Below the pieces are notes generated by a model that searched no databases, was not told where the DNA came from, and saw only the letters and a list, made by a program, of their open reading frames with translations. 64,000 bases of DNA from the NCBI RefSeq assembly GCF_018917965.1, contig NZ_JAHLPP010000001.1, positions 682,001 to 746,000 of the forward strand. The letters are read 5' to 3'. A program made the position numbers and the translations under genes. Of this stretch, positions 9,998-18,053 are shown piece by piece (the first letter of the stretch is position 1; each line of letters opens with the position of its first letter). This stretch comes from Pseudoflavonifractor sp. MSJ-37 (GTDB lineage: Bacteria; Bacillota; Clostridia; Oscillospirales; Oscillospiraceae).

Positions 9998-11230
9998 ATG
10001 AAGCAGGAGCGCGGATTCGCGAGATGTGTGATCACGCCCAAGGGCGAGCGGGCCCTCACCGGCGGACACCCATGGGTATATGAAGGGGAGGTCGTCTCCA
10101 TCGAAGGGGACTGCGAGAACGGCGGGCTGCTGGACGTGGTCAGCGGGAAGGGCCGCTATCTGGGCACTGGACTGCTCAGCGAGACCTCCAAGATCCGGGT
10201 CCGGCTGATCTCCCGCAACGCCAACGACAAGTTCGACGCCGCCTTCTGGGAGCGCCGGATCCGCTATGCCTGGGAGTACCGCAAGGCCGTCATGGGCCCG
10301 GTGGACATCGACTGCTGCCGGGTGATCTTCGGCGAGGCGGACCAGTTCCCCGGGCTGACCGTGGACCGGTTCCACGATCTGCTGGTGACCCAGACCCTGT
10401 CTCTGGGCATGGAGAAGCTCAAGCCGGTGATCTTCCCGCTCCTTTATCGGGTGCTGACCGAGGACGGCCAGACCATCCGGGGCATCTATGAGCGCAACGA
10501 CGCGGCCCTCCGGGCGCACGAGGGCCTGGAGCAGAACAAGGGCTGGTATCCGCTGGAGGGCGTCCCCCAGCCGGAGCGGCCCCTGACCACTATCGTGGAG
10601 AACGGGGTGGAGTATGCTGTGGACGTGGAGAACGGCCAAAAGACCGGCTTCTTCCTGGATCAGAAATACGACCGTCTGGCCGTGGCCAAGCTGGCCCGGG
10701 GCCGGAGGGTGCTGGACTGCTTCACCCATACCGGCTCCTTCGCTCTGAACGCCGCCAAAGGCGGGGCGGCCCATGTCACCGCGGTGGACATATCTGAAAC
10801 GGCGGTGGAGATGGCCCGGGCCAACGCCCGCCGCAACGGTCTGGAGGACGTCATGGACTTCCGGGCGGCGGACGTGTTCGACCTGCTCCCGGCGCTGGAG
10901 GCCCAGGGGGGACGGCCCTATGACTTCATCATCCTGGATCCTCCGGCGTTCACCAAGAGCCGCAAGACTATCGACGCCGCGGCCCGGGGCTACAAGGAGA
11001 TCAATTACCGGGCCATGAAGCTCCTGCCCCGGGGCGGCTATCTGGCCACCTGCTCCTGCTCCCACTTCATGGATCCGGAGCGCTTCGAGCGGATGCTCCG
11101 CAGCGCCGCCCGGGACGCGGGCGTCCAGCTCCGGCAGATCGAGGCCCGCCAGCAGGCCCCTGACCACCCCATCCTGTGGAACGTGCCGGAGACCGATTAT
11201 CTGAAATTCTACCTGTTCCAGGTGGTATGA
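9998..11230 (+). CDS. Class I rRNA methyltransferase, RlmI family (PUA + Rossmann)
   Basis: A 410-residue SAM-dependent methyltransferase. The N-terminal PUA RNA-binding domain contains GGHPWVYEGEV (about residues 22-32). The Rossmann core shows motif I DCFTHTGSFALNAA (about 238-251), the DPPAF motif and a late SCSH segment. This arrangement is that of RlmI/YccW-type m5C methyltransferases acting on 23S rRNA. The exact target base is inference. The start follows AGGAGAGG. It begins a plus-strand group continuing into Mini-III and the NFACT gene. Confidence 0.88.
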   Translation: MKQERGFARCVITPKGERALTGGHPWVYEGEVVSIEGDCENGGLLDVVSGKGRYLGTGLLSETSKIRVRLISRNANDKFDAAFWERRIRYAWEYRKAVMGPVDIDCCRVIFGEADQFPGLTVDRFHDLLVTQTLSLGMEKLKPVIFPLLYRVLTEDGQTIRGIYERNDAALRAHEGLEQNKGWYPLEGVPQPERPLTTIVENGVEYAVDVENGQKTGFFLDQKYDRLAVAKLARGRRVLDCFTHTGSFALNAAKGGAAHVTAVDISETAVEMARANARRNGLEDVMDFRAADVFDLLPALEAQGGRPYDFIILDPPAFTKSRKTIDAAARGYKEINYRAMKLLPRGGYLATCSCSHFMDPERFERMLRSAARDAGVQLRQIEARQQAPDHPILWNVPETDYLKFYLFQVV

Positions 11231-11282
11231 GGAACGATCCACTATCAGCGTTGAACGCTCAACTGACCAAAGAGGAGACGTT

Positions 11283-11684
11283 ATGGACTATTTTCATTTG
11301 AATGCGTCCCAGGACCAGATCGCGGGCATCAGCAATCTGGGTCTGGCCCATCTGGGGGACGCGGTGTTCGAGCTCATGGTGCGCTCCTGGCTCTGCCTCC
11401 ACGGCAAGGCCAGCGCCCGGGGCCTGCACAAAGCCACGGTCCACTATGTGGCCGCCCCCGCCCAGGCGCGGGCCATGGAGAAGATCATGCCCTTGCTGAG
11501 CGAGGAGGAGGCCGACGTGTACCGCCGGGGCCGGAACTCCAGCCCCCATTCCATCCCCCAGAAGGCCAGCCGGGCCGAGTACCAGAGCGCCACCGGGCTG
11601 GAGGCCCTGTTCGGCTGGCTCTACCTCCAGGGCCGGACCGAGCGTCTGGATGCGCTCTTCGAGCGCATGATGATGGAGGGATGA
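11283..11684 (+). CDS. mrnC: Mini-ribonuclease III
   Basis: A 133-residue RNase III catalytic domain without a double-stranded RNA-binding domain, the form that matures 23S rRNA in Bacillus. The catalytic helix reads LAHLGDAVFELMVR (Asp26) and the second acidic motif is TGLEALFGWLYLQG near residue 105. It begins 52 bases after the methyltransferase and ends 3 bases before the NFACT gene, so the three genes probably form one RNA-processing and ribosome-quality operon. Confidence 0.93.
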   Translation: MDYFHLNASQDQIAGISNLGLAHLGDAVFELMVRSWLCLHGKASARGLHKATVHYVAAPAQARAMEKIMPLLSEEEADVYRRGRNSSPHSIPQKASRAEYQSATGLEALFGWLYLQGRTERLDALFERMMMEG

Positions 11685-11687
11685 GCC

Positions 11688-13415
11688 ATGCCGTTGGACG
11701 CTGTCTGCCTCTCCGCTGTGGCGGAGGAGCTCCGCGCCTCCATCCAGGGAGGGCGGATCGATAAGATCTATCAGCCGGGCCGGGACGAGGTGGTGCTGGC
11801 CGTCCGGGGGAACGCCGGGAACGGGAAGCTCCTCCTGTCGGCCAGCCCCCAGCAGCCCCGGGCCCAGCTCACCACCGTCAGCCGGGAGAACCCCGGCACG
11901 CCGCCCATGTTCTGTATGCTCCTGCGGAAGCACCTGACCGGCGGCCGCATCCTGGAGATCCTCCAGCCCCCCATGGAGCGCCTGCTGGACTTCCGGCTGG
12001 AGACCATCGACGAGCTGGGCGACCGGGTGGAGCGCCATCTGATCCTGGAGTGTATGGGCCGCCGGGCCAACCTGATCCTGCTGGACGGGGAGGGGCGGAT
12101 CACGGACTGCCTCCGCCGGATCGACGGAGACATCGCCTCCGGCCAGCGGCAGGTCCTGCCGGGGATGTTCTACCGTCTGCCCCAAAAGCCTGACAAGCTG
12201 GATCCCTTGACATGCACGGAGACAGAGATGGATGCCGCGCTGGCGGACCCCACCGGGAAAGCGCCGGACAAGCTTCTGCTGGACGGCTTCACAGGGCTCT
12301 CGCCCCTGATCGCGCGGGAGCTGGTGTTCCGGGCCGGAGAGGACAAGGAGGTCCTGCGGGCGGAGCTGGAGAAGTTCGTTTCTTCTGTAAAGGAGAAACA
12401 GTTTACACCATATCTGCTGGTGCGGGACGGCCGCCCGGTGGACTTCACCTTCCTGCCCATCCTGCAATACGGACCGGAGACTGCGTGCATCCGGCAGGAG
12501 AGCTTCTCTCAGCTGCTGGACGACTTCTACGCGGCCCGGGACCAGTCGGAGCGGGTGCGCCAGCGGGGCCAGGACCTGATCAAGTCTGTGACCAATGCCC
12601 GGGACCGGGTGGCCCGGAAGCTGGGCAGCCAGCGCCGGGAGCTGGACGCCGCCATGGACCGGGAGCGGCTCCGGGAGCTGGGGGACATCATCACCTCCAA
12701 CCTCCACGCCATGCACAAGGGGCAGAGCGTCCTGCGGGCGCTGGACTTCTATGACCCGGAGGGCCGGGAGACCGACATCCCTCTGGATCCCCTGCGCACC
12801 CCCCAGCAGAACGCCGCCAAGTATTACAAGGACTACAATAAGGCCAAGACCGCCGAGGAGATGCTGACCATCCAGATCGAGAAGGGCGGGAAGGAGCTGG
12901 AGTATCTCAACAGCGTGCTGGAGAACATCGGTCTGGCCGAGGGCGAGCGGGATCTGCAGGAGATCCGGCAGGAGCTCGTCGACACCGGTTATCTCCGCCG
13001 CCCAAAGACCGCCGCCAAGCGGGAGAAGCGGGTCACCGGCAAGCCCATGGAGTTCCGCTCCACCGCCGGACTGCGGATCTCCGTGGGCAAGAACAACAGC
13101 CAGAACGACCAGCTCACCACCAAGATGGCCTATAAGAGCGACATCTGGTTCCACACTCAGAAGATCCACGGCTCTCATGTGATCCTCTGGACCGGGGGCG
13201 AGTCCCCGGACGCCCAGAGCCTCCACGAGGCGGCGGTGCTGGCGGCCTGGTTCTCCCAGGGCCGGGAGGGGAGGAAGGTCCCGGTGGACTACGCCCCGGT
13301 GAAGTATGTGAAGAAGCCCGCCGGCGCCCGGCCGGGCATGGTGATCTACACCACCTGTCAGACCGCCTATGTGGACCCGGACGAGGAGCTGGTGAAGCGG
13401 CTTCGCGTGAAGTGA
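11688..13415 (+). CDS. rqcH: NFACT family protein RqcH (ribosome quality control)
   Basis: A 575-residue homologue of Rqc2/NEMF. It binds stalled 50S subunits carrying peptidyl-tRNA and adds C-terminal alanine tails in Bacillus. The N-terminal NFACT-N domain starts MPLDAVCLSAVAEELR, followed by helix-hairpin-helix and coiled-coil parts (about 270-430). The C-terminal NFACT-R domain carries FRSTAGLRISVGKNNSQND and DIWFHTQKIHGSHVIL. Older annotation would call it fibronectin-binding protein. It overlaps no neighbour and sits 3 bases after mrnC, with the response regulator 12 bases downstream. Confidence 0.93.
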   Translation: MPLDAVCLSAVAEELRASIQGGRIDKIYQPGRDEVVLAVRGNAGNGKLLLSASPQQPRAQLTTVSRENPGTPPMFCMLLRKHLTGGRILEILQPPMERLLDFRLETIDELGDRVERHLILECMGRRANLILLDGEGRITDCLRRIDGDIASGQRQVLPGMFYRLPQKPDKLDPLTCTETEMDAALADPTGKAPDKLLLDGFTGLSPLIARELVFRAGEDKEVLRAELEKFVSSVKEKQFTPYLLVRDGRPVDFTFLPILQYGPETACIRQESFSQLLDDFYAARDQSERVRQRGQDLIKSVTNARDRVARKLGSQRRELDAAMDRERLRELGDIITSNLHAMHKGQSVLRALDFYDPEGRETDIPLDPLRTPQQNAAKYYKDYNKAKTAEEMLTIQIEKGGKELEYLNSVLENIGLAEGERDLQEIRQELVDTGYLRRPKTAAKREKRVTGKPMEFRSTAGLRISVGKNNSQNDQLTTKMAYKSDIWFHTQKIHGSHVILWTGGESPDAQSLHEAAVLAAWFSQGREGRKVPVDYAPVKYVKKPAGARPGMVIYTTCQTAYVDPDEELVKRLRVK

Positions 13416-13427
13416 GGAGGGACGACC

Positions 13428-14120
13428 ATGGAGAACTGTCATGTCCTCGTGGTGGAGGACGACCCGGATATCAACCGTCTGCTGTGTACGATCCTGGGGG
13501 ACGCGGGCTATGACTGCCGTCCGGCCTTTTCGGGCAGTGAGGCGGAGCTTTGGGCCACCCAGTACGACTACGACCTGGTCCTGCTGGACCTGATGCTCCC
13601 CGGCCTCACCGGGGAGGAGTTCATCCAGCGGATGCGGAAGAAAAAGACCATGCCGATCATCGTCCTCTCCGCCAAAGCGGAGCTGGAGGACCGGGTGAAC
13701 GTCCTGCGTCTGGGCGCGGACGACTTCATCTCCAAACCCTTCGACAACGTGGAGGTACTGGCCCGGGTCGAGGCCCAGCTCCGCCGCGCCAGGGAGTTCT
13801 CCGGCGGGACGTCCGGCGGATCGATCCTCACCCACGGGGACCTGGTGCTGGACAAGGAGGGCGTCACCGTCACGGCGGGCGGGAAGCCCGTGGCCCTCAC
13901 CGCCCGGGAGTTCGAGATCCTGGCCCTCCTCATGTCCTACCCCAAGAAGGTATTCACCCGGGAACAGCTCTATGAGCAGGTCTGGGGCGGGACCTTCATG
14001 GGCGATGACAATACGGTCAATGTCCATATCTCGAATCTGCGGGCAAAGCTGAAACACGCGAATGACGTGGAACATATCAAGACCGTGTGGGGCATCGGGT
14101 TCAAGATGGCGGACCAGTAA
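13428..14120 (+). CDS. OmpR/PhoB-family response regulator (orphan)
   Basis: A 230-residue two-component regulator. The receiver domain has acidic residues 10-12, phospho-acceptor Asp54 (LVLLDLMLPG), the conserved SAK and FISKPFD lysine. The C-terminal winged helix (about 130-230) ends DNTVNVHISNLRAKL and KTVWGIGFKM. No histidine kinase gene is adjacent: the 3' side is a strong terminator followed by unknown genes. It reads like VanR/PhoP relatives. A candidate target is the pair of 11-bp-spaced repeats near 38580, but that link is speculative. Confidence 0.93.
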   Translation: MENCHVLVVEDDPDINRLLCTILGDAGYDCRPAFSGSEAELWATQYDYDLVLLDLMLPGLTGEEFIQRMRKKKTMPIIVLSAKAELEDRVNVLRLGADDFISKPFDNVEVLARVEAQLRRAREFSGGTSGGSILTHGDLVLDKEGVTVTAGGKPVALTAREFEILALLMSYPKKVFTREQLYEQVWGGTFMGDDNTVNVHISNLRAKLKHANDVEHIKTVWGIGFKMADQ

Positions 14121-14136
14121 CAGCATATCAGCGGCG

Positions 14137-14180
14137 AAGATCCAGACCGTTCCGGAACGTGGAGCGGTCTGGATCTTTTT
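14137..14180 (+). terminator. Terminator after response regulator
   Basis: A 13-bp stem (14137-14149 with 14165-14177) containing the loop TTCCGGAACGTGGAG, followed by Ts. It closes the RNA methyltransferase to response regulator group. Confidence 0.88.
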
Positions 14181-14367
14181 GCGCGCTGCCAGTGAGGGTG
14201 ACTCTCCCTTGCGGTGTTGAACGGGACGAAAGCGGTCCTCGGCATCTGAGCGGCGGGAGCGTGGGACACGACGGACTGACTCAGCGGTCAGTGGTATACA
14301 GCGCCGTCTATAGAAATGTGGGACGTCCCCAAAAACGAACGGGATACGAGAAAGGAGCAAAACGAAT

Positions 14368-14718
14368 ATGGATGAGATCTTTGACCTGATCGCCGCGCAA
14401 ATATGGAACGAGAGAGAGGATCTGGTGGCCTATGGGGAGGTGGACAGCAGCCGCTTCCGGGTCTTGCTGGACGTGTACGGCTGGCTCGAGCAGGCGTTTC
14501 TGAAAAAGGGGATGACGCTGATCAAGTCCTATCTGACGGACAGTTCGCTCAGCATGTCGGCGATGACCTCCAAGGCGGAGCTGGACGGGGCGCGGCTGGA
14601 GGCCTTCCGGCGGGCGCTGAGCGAGGCCTCGGACTGTTCGCTCACCCCGCTGACCAATGGGCTGGTAGAAGTGACGGCCTCGGTGAAGGGCGTCGTGACC
14701 ATCCCGGGGACCCAATGA
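14368..14718 (+). CDS. Hypothetical protein (accessory island)
   Basis: A 116-residue protein I do not recognise. It appears helical, with no signal peptide or transmembrane segment, and starts MDEIFDLIAAQIWNERED after AGAAAGGAG. It is the first of a run of unknown genes reading the same way (14368-17972) between two core regions. A weak promoter may lie near TATACA (14295). Its frame is open with a clear ribosome site, which is why I count it as a gene. Function unknown; possible association with the small downstream proteins is based on order only. Confidence 0.6.
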   Translation: MDEIFDLIAAQIWNEREDLVAYGEVDSSRFRVLLDVYGWLEQAFLKKGMTLIKSYLTDSSLSMSAMTSKAELDGARLEAFRRALSEASDCSLTPLTNGLVEVTASVKGVVTIPGTQ

Positions 14719-14785
14719 TCGTCCGCCAGACAGGGTGGACGATCGACCGAGAATATGATAGGATACAGAAAGAAGGATACGAAAT

Positions 14786-15094
14786 ATGAACATCGCATAC
14801 ATCCAGGATCCTAGGAAGAGAGACGATCTGGAGCAGATCCGGAGCTTTTTCCTCGACTACAGCCGGGAGGAACCGTGGAGCGACACGTTCGTCAGCGAGG
14901 TGCCGGACTTCGACGGCTCCGTGGATGCCGTCCTCCGGGTGGATACGGCGCTGATGGACTTCGCCGGCAAGACGCGCGTGGGATTCCTCGACGTCCTCGA
15001 TAAGATCGACGGTCTGGAGGTCGAGCACGCAGGGTCGGATCACATCATCCTCAGACTCACGGTGAAGGATGTCTGGAAGCGAGTGGCCCTGTGA
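14786..15094 (+). CDS. Hypothetical protein (accessory island)
   Basis: A 102-residue acidic protein of unknown family, starting MNIAYIQDPRKRDDLEQIR after an AGAAAGAAGG ribosome site. It seems soluble and mixed alpha/beta (RVGFLDVLDKIDGLEVEHAG). It follows the previous unknown gene by 67 bases and precedes the split gene at 15144 by 49 bases, all on the plus strand, so co-transcription is likely. I see no catalytic motif. Confidence 0.55.
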   Translation: MNIAYIQDPRKRDDLEQIRSFFLDYSREEPWSDTFVSEVPDFDGSVDAVLRVDTALMDFAGKTRVGFLDVLDKIDGLEVEHAGSDHIILRLTVKDVWKRVAL

Positions 15095-15143
15095 GAGGGA
15101 CACTCATGACGGGAACATTCGTCCGATCAGACAGGAGGTCATC

Positions 15144-15227
15144 ATGGCGCTACTCGATATGACGGCCGCCGCCGCGGTATACGCCTACCAGAGCCACGAG
15201 CGTGCCAAGCAGGCGGACTGGGATTAG
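15144..15227 (+). pseudogene. Short 5' ORF cut by in-frame TAG
   Basis: A 27-codon frame with a strong AGGAGGT site 6 bases ahead of its ATG. It ends at TAG (15225-15227). The same frame reopens with CGC-ATG and continues as the next entry without another stop. The simplest reading is that both are one gene whose codon, perhaps TGG, mutated to TAG. A sequencing error or a genuine leader peptide with reinitiation are alternatives. Confidence 0.4.
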
Positions 15228-15230
15228 CGC

Positions 15231-15752
15231 ATGGCGGCGATGCGAGCGGAGGGCGAACGCCAGCGTGCGGTCGAACGTCTTTCCGAACAGCAGCGGGAAG
15301 AGGCGGTCAAGGCGGCGCTCCCGAGCGACCGTAAATTGGAGAGCCGCCTGCGTGCGGCGGTCCAGAACTGCACCCGCGAGGAGTCCGACGCGATCATCCG
15401 TGCGGTCTTTCGATATGCTTATGAGCATCTGGAGGAGGTCATGTGGGCGTCGGAACTGGGGAGCGGCTCTTGGGGCCGCTTCCTCAACGGGCCTTTGCGC
15501 GGTCAGCCATTCTCTCTCTGCACAGAGGAGTATCTGGAACAGGTGGCGAGCCAAAAGGGGAGAGAGGCGCTGGAGGACCGCGACACCGCTCAGGTGCTTG
15601 CCCGATTGGAGGACGCGGCGGTCGAGATCCTGCTCAATATGTCCGGCTATTACTCGTCTGCTCAGCTCGACAAATTCCGGCTGAGACGGGAAGAAGGAAA
15701 GGAGTTGGTCCCTCGTTATGAACGACTGCTTGGAATCCGTCCTCAAAAGTGA
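15231..15752 (+). CDS. Hypothetical coiled-coil/helical protein, probably 5'-truncated
   Basis: A 173-residue frame of unknown family beginning MAAMRAEGERQRAVERL, highly charged and helical, possibly coiled coil over the first 60 residues. No membrane segment. It has only a weak ribosome site. It is in the same frame as the 27-codon ORF directly upstream, separated by a single TAG, and so likely lacks its native N-terminus. It overlaps the start of the next gene by 35 bases in a different frame, implying coupled translation. Part of the unknown island at 14.3-18.0 kb. Confidence 0.5.
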   Translation: MAAMRAEGERQRAVERLSEQQREEAVKAALPSDRKLESRLRAAVQNCTREESDAIIRAVFRYAYEHLEEVMWASELGSGSWGRFLNGPLRGQPFSLCTEEYLEQVASQKGREALEDRDTAQVLARLEDAAVEILLNMSGYYSSAQLDKFRLRREEGKELVPRYERLLGIRPQK

Positions 15753-17103
15753 ATGTTCGCTCATCGATCGGACGCTCCAGGCCGCGAAAAGGAACCAGAT
15801 GTCCAGCGCGGCGGTCGTCTCTTCCCGTCTGGACGATCGGGTCGCGCATCTGATGGAGCAGGCGAAGCAGAAATCAGACGAACTGCGTGCGGCGGAACAG
15901 AGGCTCGATGACCTCTATCCCGGACTTCTGGTGGAGGAAGTCTCCAAAGTGGAGTACGCCGTCTGGTTCCGTGAGATCGAGTCGTTCCTGCGGACGGCCT
16001 CCGGAGAGGACTACGATGCGGTCTGCTGCTATCTCGGTGGGCACGACTACCTGCCGACCGACCCAAAGTCCGTTCATATGGCGGCTTATACGATCATCGA
16101 GAACGCGGCGTTCTCCGTATGCCATTTCTACTATGACGGCTCGAAGCTCGACCGGCCCCGGTATCTGATCGGCGACGTGCGTGGTGAGGTCTACACGCCC
16201 GGCCTTGCGGATTGGGCGGACCGGAAGCGGAAGGAGAGAGCGGAGCGGTATCAGAGCAAGATCGACTTGGGAGGAGGGTTTTGTCCGAGGTCTCAGTGGC
16301 TTTTGGATGAGATCCACAAGCTCCAGGATGTGATGCGGCGCAAGAAGTATACCGACCCGTTGGGTCTGAAGCGGCCGATCATGAACACAGACCGCTTCCT
16401 CTATCGTACCATCAAAGGCGGTGGGGTCCAGAACTACTGGGAGGAGTTGAGCAGAGTCGTCTCGGAAGGGGGCGACTCGATCTATGACACGGTGAGCTGG
16501 CTCCTGGGTGAGATCGACTATGACCCGGCGGATCCGGATGCGGTCTCAGTCGTGACGGATCTCCTGCTCCAGAAGGCGACGGCTCCTCTGGACAGCCGGT
16601 TCACGGTCCCGCCGTATTACGGCGGCGGCTGGTCCCTGTATAAAGATGTGACCAGCGCGGTCGGCGGCGCCCCGGAACGTGTGGTGTCTGTGTCGTTGGC
16701 GCGGAGGGAGCGTCTGCGGAAGCTGAGGCGCAGCAAAAAGAACATCCCATTCATCCGATATGACTACGAGCTGATGTGCAAACTGAGCGAGATCATGCAC
16801 GCTCCGCCCTATCAGGAGGAGCGCGTTTTGGTATATGGGCCGCCGTTCGACAAGCTGGAATCCCAGGAGCAACACTCTGCAAGGATGCGCGTGGCAGAGC
16901 AAAAGGCGAAGGAGACGCAGAAAAAAGTCGCATGGAGTCTCGTTGCGTTCGCGTTCGTAGCGCTCGTGGTGTTTGCGATGGGAGCTGGCAATACGCTGGA
17001 AGAGGCGCTTGCCGGAGTCGTACCGATGTTCGCGGTCCCTGGCGGGATCGCAGCTATATGTGTCGGGATCTCGAAATACAGCGACTATGTCACTCATAAC
17101 TGA
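15718..17103 (+). CDS. Hypothetical protein with C-terminal membrane segments
   Basis: A 461-residue protein with no recognised domain. Residues 1-70 are predicted coiled coil (LDDRVAHLMEQAKQKSDELR). The middle part is soluble and rich in Tyr, Trp and Asp. A basic stretch (RRERLRKLRRSKKN) precedes a C-terminal region with two hydrophobic segments, the first AWSLVAFAFVALVVFAMGAG (about residues 400-420) and the second near 435-450. A membrane-anchored protein with a large cytoplasmic part is likely. It overlaps the upstream gene by 35 bases and is followed by a strong terminator. Function unknown. Confidence 0.6.
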   Translation: MNDCLESVLKSECSLIDRTLQAAKRNQMSSAAVVSSRLDDRVAHLMEQAKQKSDELRAAEQRLDDLYPGLLVEEVSKVEYAVWFREIESFLRTASGEDYDAVCCYLGGHDYLPTDPKSVHMAAYTIIENAAFSVCHFYYDGSKLDRPRYLIGDVRGEVYTPGLADWADRKRKERAERYQSKIDLGGGFCPRSQWLLDEIHKLQDVMRRKKYTDPLGLKRPIMNTDRFLYRTIKGGGVQNYWEELSRVVSEGGDSIYDTVSWLLGEIDYDPADPDAVSVVTDLLLQKATAPLDSRFTVPPYYGGGWSLYKDVTSAVGGAPERVVSVSLARRERLRKLRRSKKNIPFIRYDYELMCKLSEIMHAPPYQEERVLVYGPPFDKLESQEQHSARMRVAEQKAKETQKKVAWSLVAFAFVALVVFAMGAGNTLEEALAGVVPMFAVPGGIAAICVGISKYSDYVTHN

Positions 17104-17105
17104 TA

Positions 17106-17134
17106 AAAGCCGAGGCGTCCAGCCTCGGCTTTCT
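17106..17134 (+). terminator. Terminator of unknown-gene operon
   Basis: Perfect 11-bp stem (17106-17116 with 17122-17132), loop GTCCA, then TTTCT. It starts 3 bases after the stop of the 461-residue gene. Confidence 0.88.
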
Positions 17135-17139
17135 CATGC

Positions 17140-17235
17140 TCAAAAATAAGAGGGGAGTGGGATCCGGTGCATCAGGACCTTCCCGATGACCGTCAGGGTG
17201 GAGCTGGAGTCCGGGAGCAGGACGACGTTCGACAT
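17140..17235 (-). pseudogene. Possible remnant of a LexA/S24-like repressor C-terminus
   Basis: A minus-strand frame of 31 codons beginning MSNVVLLPDSSS and containing TLTVIGKVLMHRIP. The pattern of a hydrophobic strand followed by IGKV resembles the C-terminal end of S24-family repressors. It has no upstream body, and an apparent plus-strand promoter overlaps the region just beyond it. This is a weak similarity judged by eye. Confidence 0.2.
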
Positions 17236-17254
17236 CGCCCCCTCGGCATCCATC

Positions 17255-17283
17255 TTGTCAAAACACACCGGTGACGATATAAT
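17255..17283 (+). promoter_or_regulatory. Promoter of zinc-ribbon hypothetical gene
   Basis: TTGTCA (17255-17260), 17-base spacer, perfect TATAAT (17278-17283), ending 35 bases before the ATG at 17319. Confidence 0.75.
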
Positions 17284-17318
17284 GCTCTTGGAACGATCGA
17301 CGGAAAAGGGGCGATACC

Positions 17319-17972
17319 ATGCGCTGTCCATATTGCAGAAATCCGGTCAAGATCTCTAAATGGTTCGGAAATATATACCGCTGGGAGTGCGGCTGGTGCG
17401 GAAACTTCGGCGACTATATAGTGCTCCCGCCGGCGCGGAAGCAGATCTTCAAGGTGGATCTGGCCCAGACCTGGGCGGGGCTCCAGGAGGAGCTCCGGGC
17501 GGCTCTTCCGGGACTGTATGACGAACTGGCGCCGGACCTCGGGAAGGTGTTCCTCCATGAAGTGACCTCCGCCCTGATCCGCGGGCTGGACCCGCTGGAC
17601 GAAGAGAAGAAGGATGAGCTCTGGCTGTTCCTGGATGAGGCGGAGGGGCTGGGGTGCGCCTGCGGTCTGACAGACATCGAAGAGGCCGTGCGGCAGAAGA
17701 AGGCGCTCTACGCGGAGGAAGCGCTCCTGACGGCCAAGGACTGCGGGACCTTTTGGCAGGCGGTGGTGAAGACTGTCCCGACGGACACGCCGAAGAGAAG
17801 ATCGGAGCTGGACCCGCATCTGGAGCAGTTCCTGTGGGGATTGGCTTACCTCGGGACCTATTTCGACCGGGCGCCAGCCGGAAAGGAGGCGCTCCGCGCC
17901 GCGGAGGTCCGGTATGAGCTGCTGCGGGACCGCCTCGCCGAGTATTGGCGGGAGCACCTGTGCCGGACGTAG
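17319..17972 (+). CDS. Hypothetical protein with N-terminal zinc ribbon
   Basis: A 217-residue protein. Residues 3-27 hold two CxxC knuckles (CPYC and CGWC with a preceding Cys), which look like a zinc ribbon. The rest is helical and acidic, with a local run DEEKKDELWLFLDEAEGLG. I recognise no further domain. It is transcribed from its own near-consensus promoter and ends at a bidirectional terminator, so it is a single-gene unit at the right end of the unknown island. Function unknown. Confidence 0.6.
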   Translation: MRCPYCRNPVKISKWFGNIYRWECGWCGNFGDYIVLPPARKQIFKVDLAQTWAGLQEELRAALPGLYDELAPDLGKVFLHEVTSALIRGLDPLDEEKKDELWLFLDEAEGLGCACGLTDIEEAVRQKKALYAEEALLTAKDCGTFWQAVVKTVPTDTPKRRSELDPHLEQFLWGLAYLGTYFDRAPAGKEALRAAEVRYELLRDRLAEYWREHLCRT

Positions 17973-18004
17973 ACCGACCCGATATCAGGACGGCGGAGGA
18001 GAAC

Positions 18005-18046
18005 GAAAAAGCAGAGACGGCCGCGATCGGCCGTCTCTGCTTTTTT
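18005..18046. terminator. Bidirectional terminator
   Basis: A 13-bp stem (18011-18023 with 18028-18040) with loop CGAT, flanked by five As and six Ts. It serves the converging genes ending at 17972 (plus) and 18054 (minus). Confidence 0.9.
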
Positions 18047-18053
18047 CATAAGA

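Noticed and set aside
11259-14360. 1033-codon minus-strand open frame
   Set aside because: It runs antisense to mrnC, rqcH and the response regulator, has Leu/Gly/His/Gln-rich shadow composition, and no ribosome site. It is a high-GC shadow.
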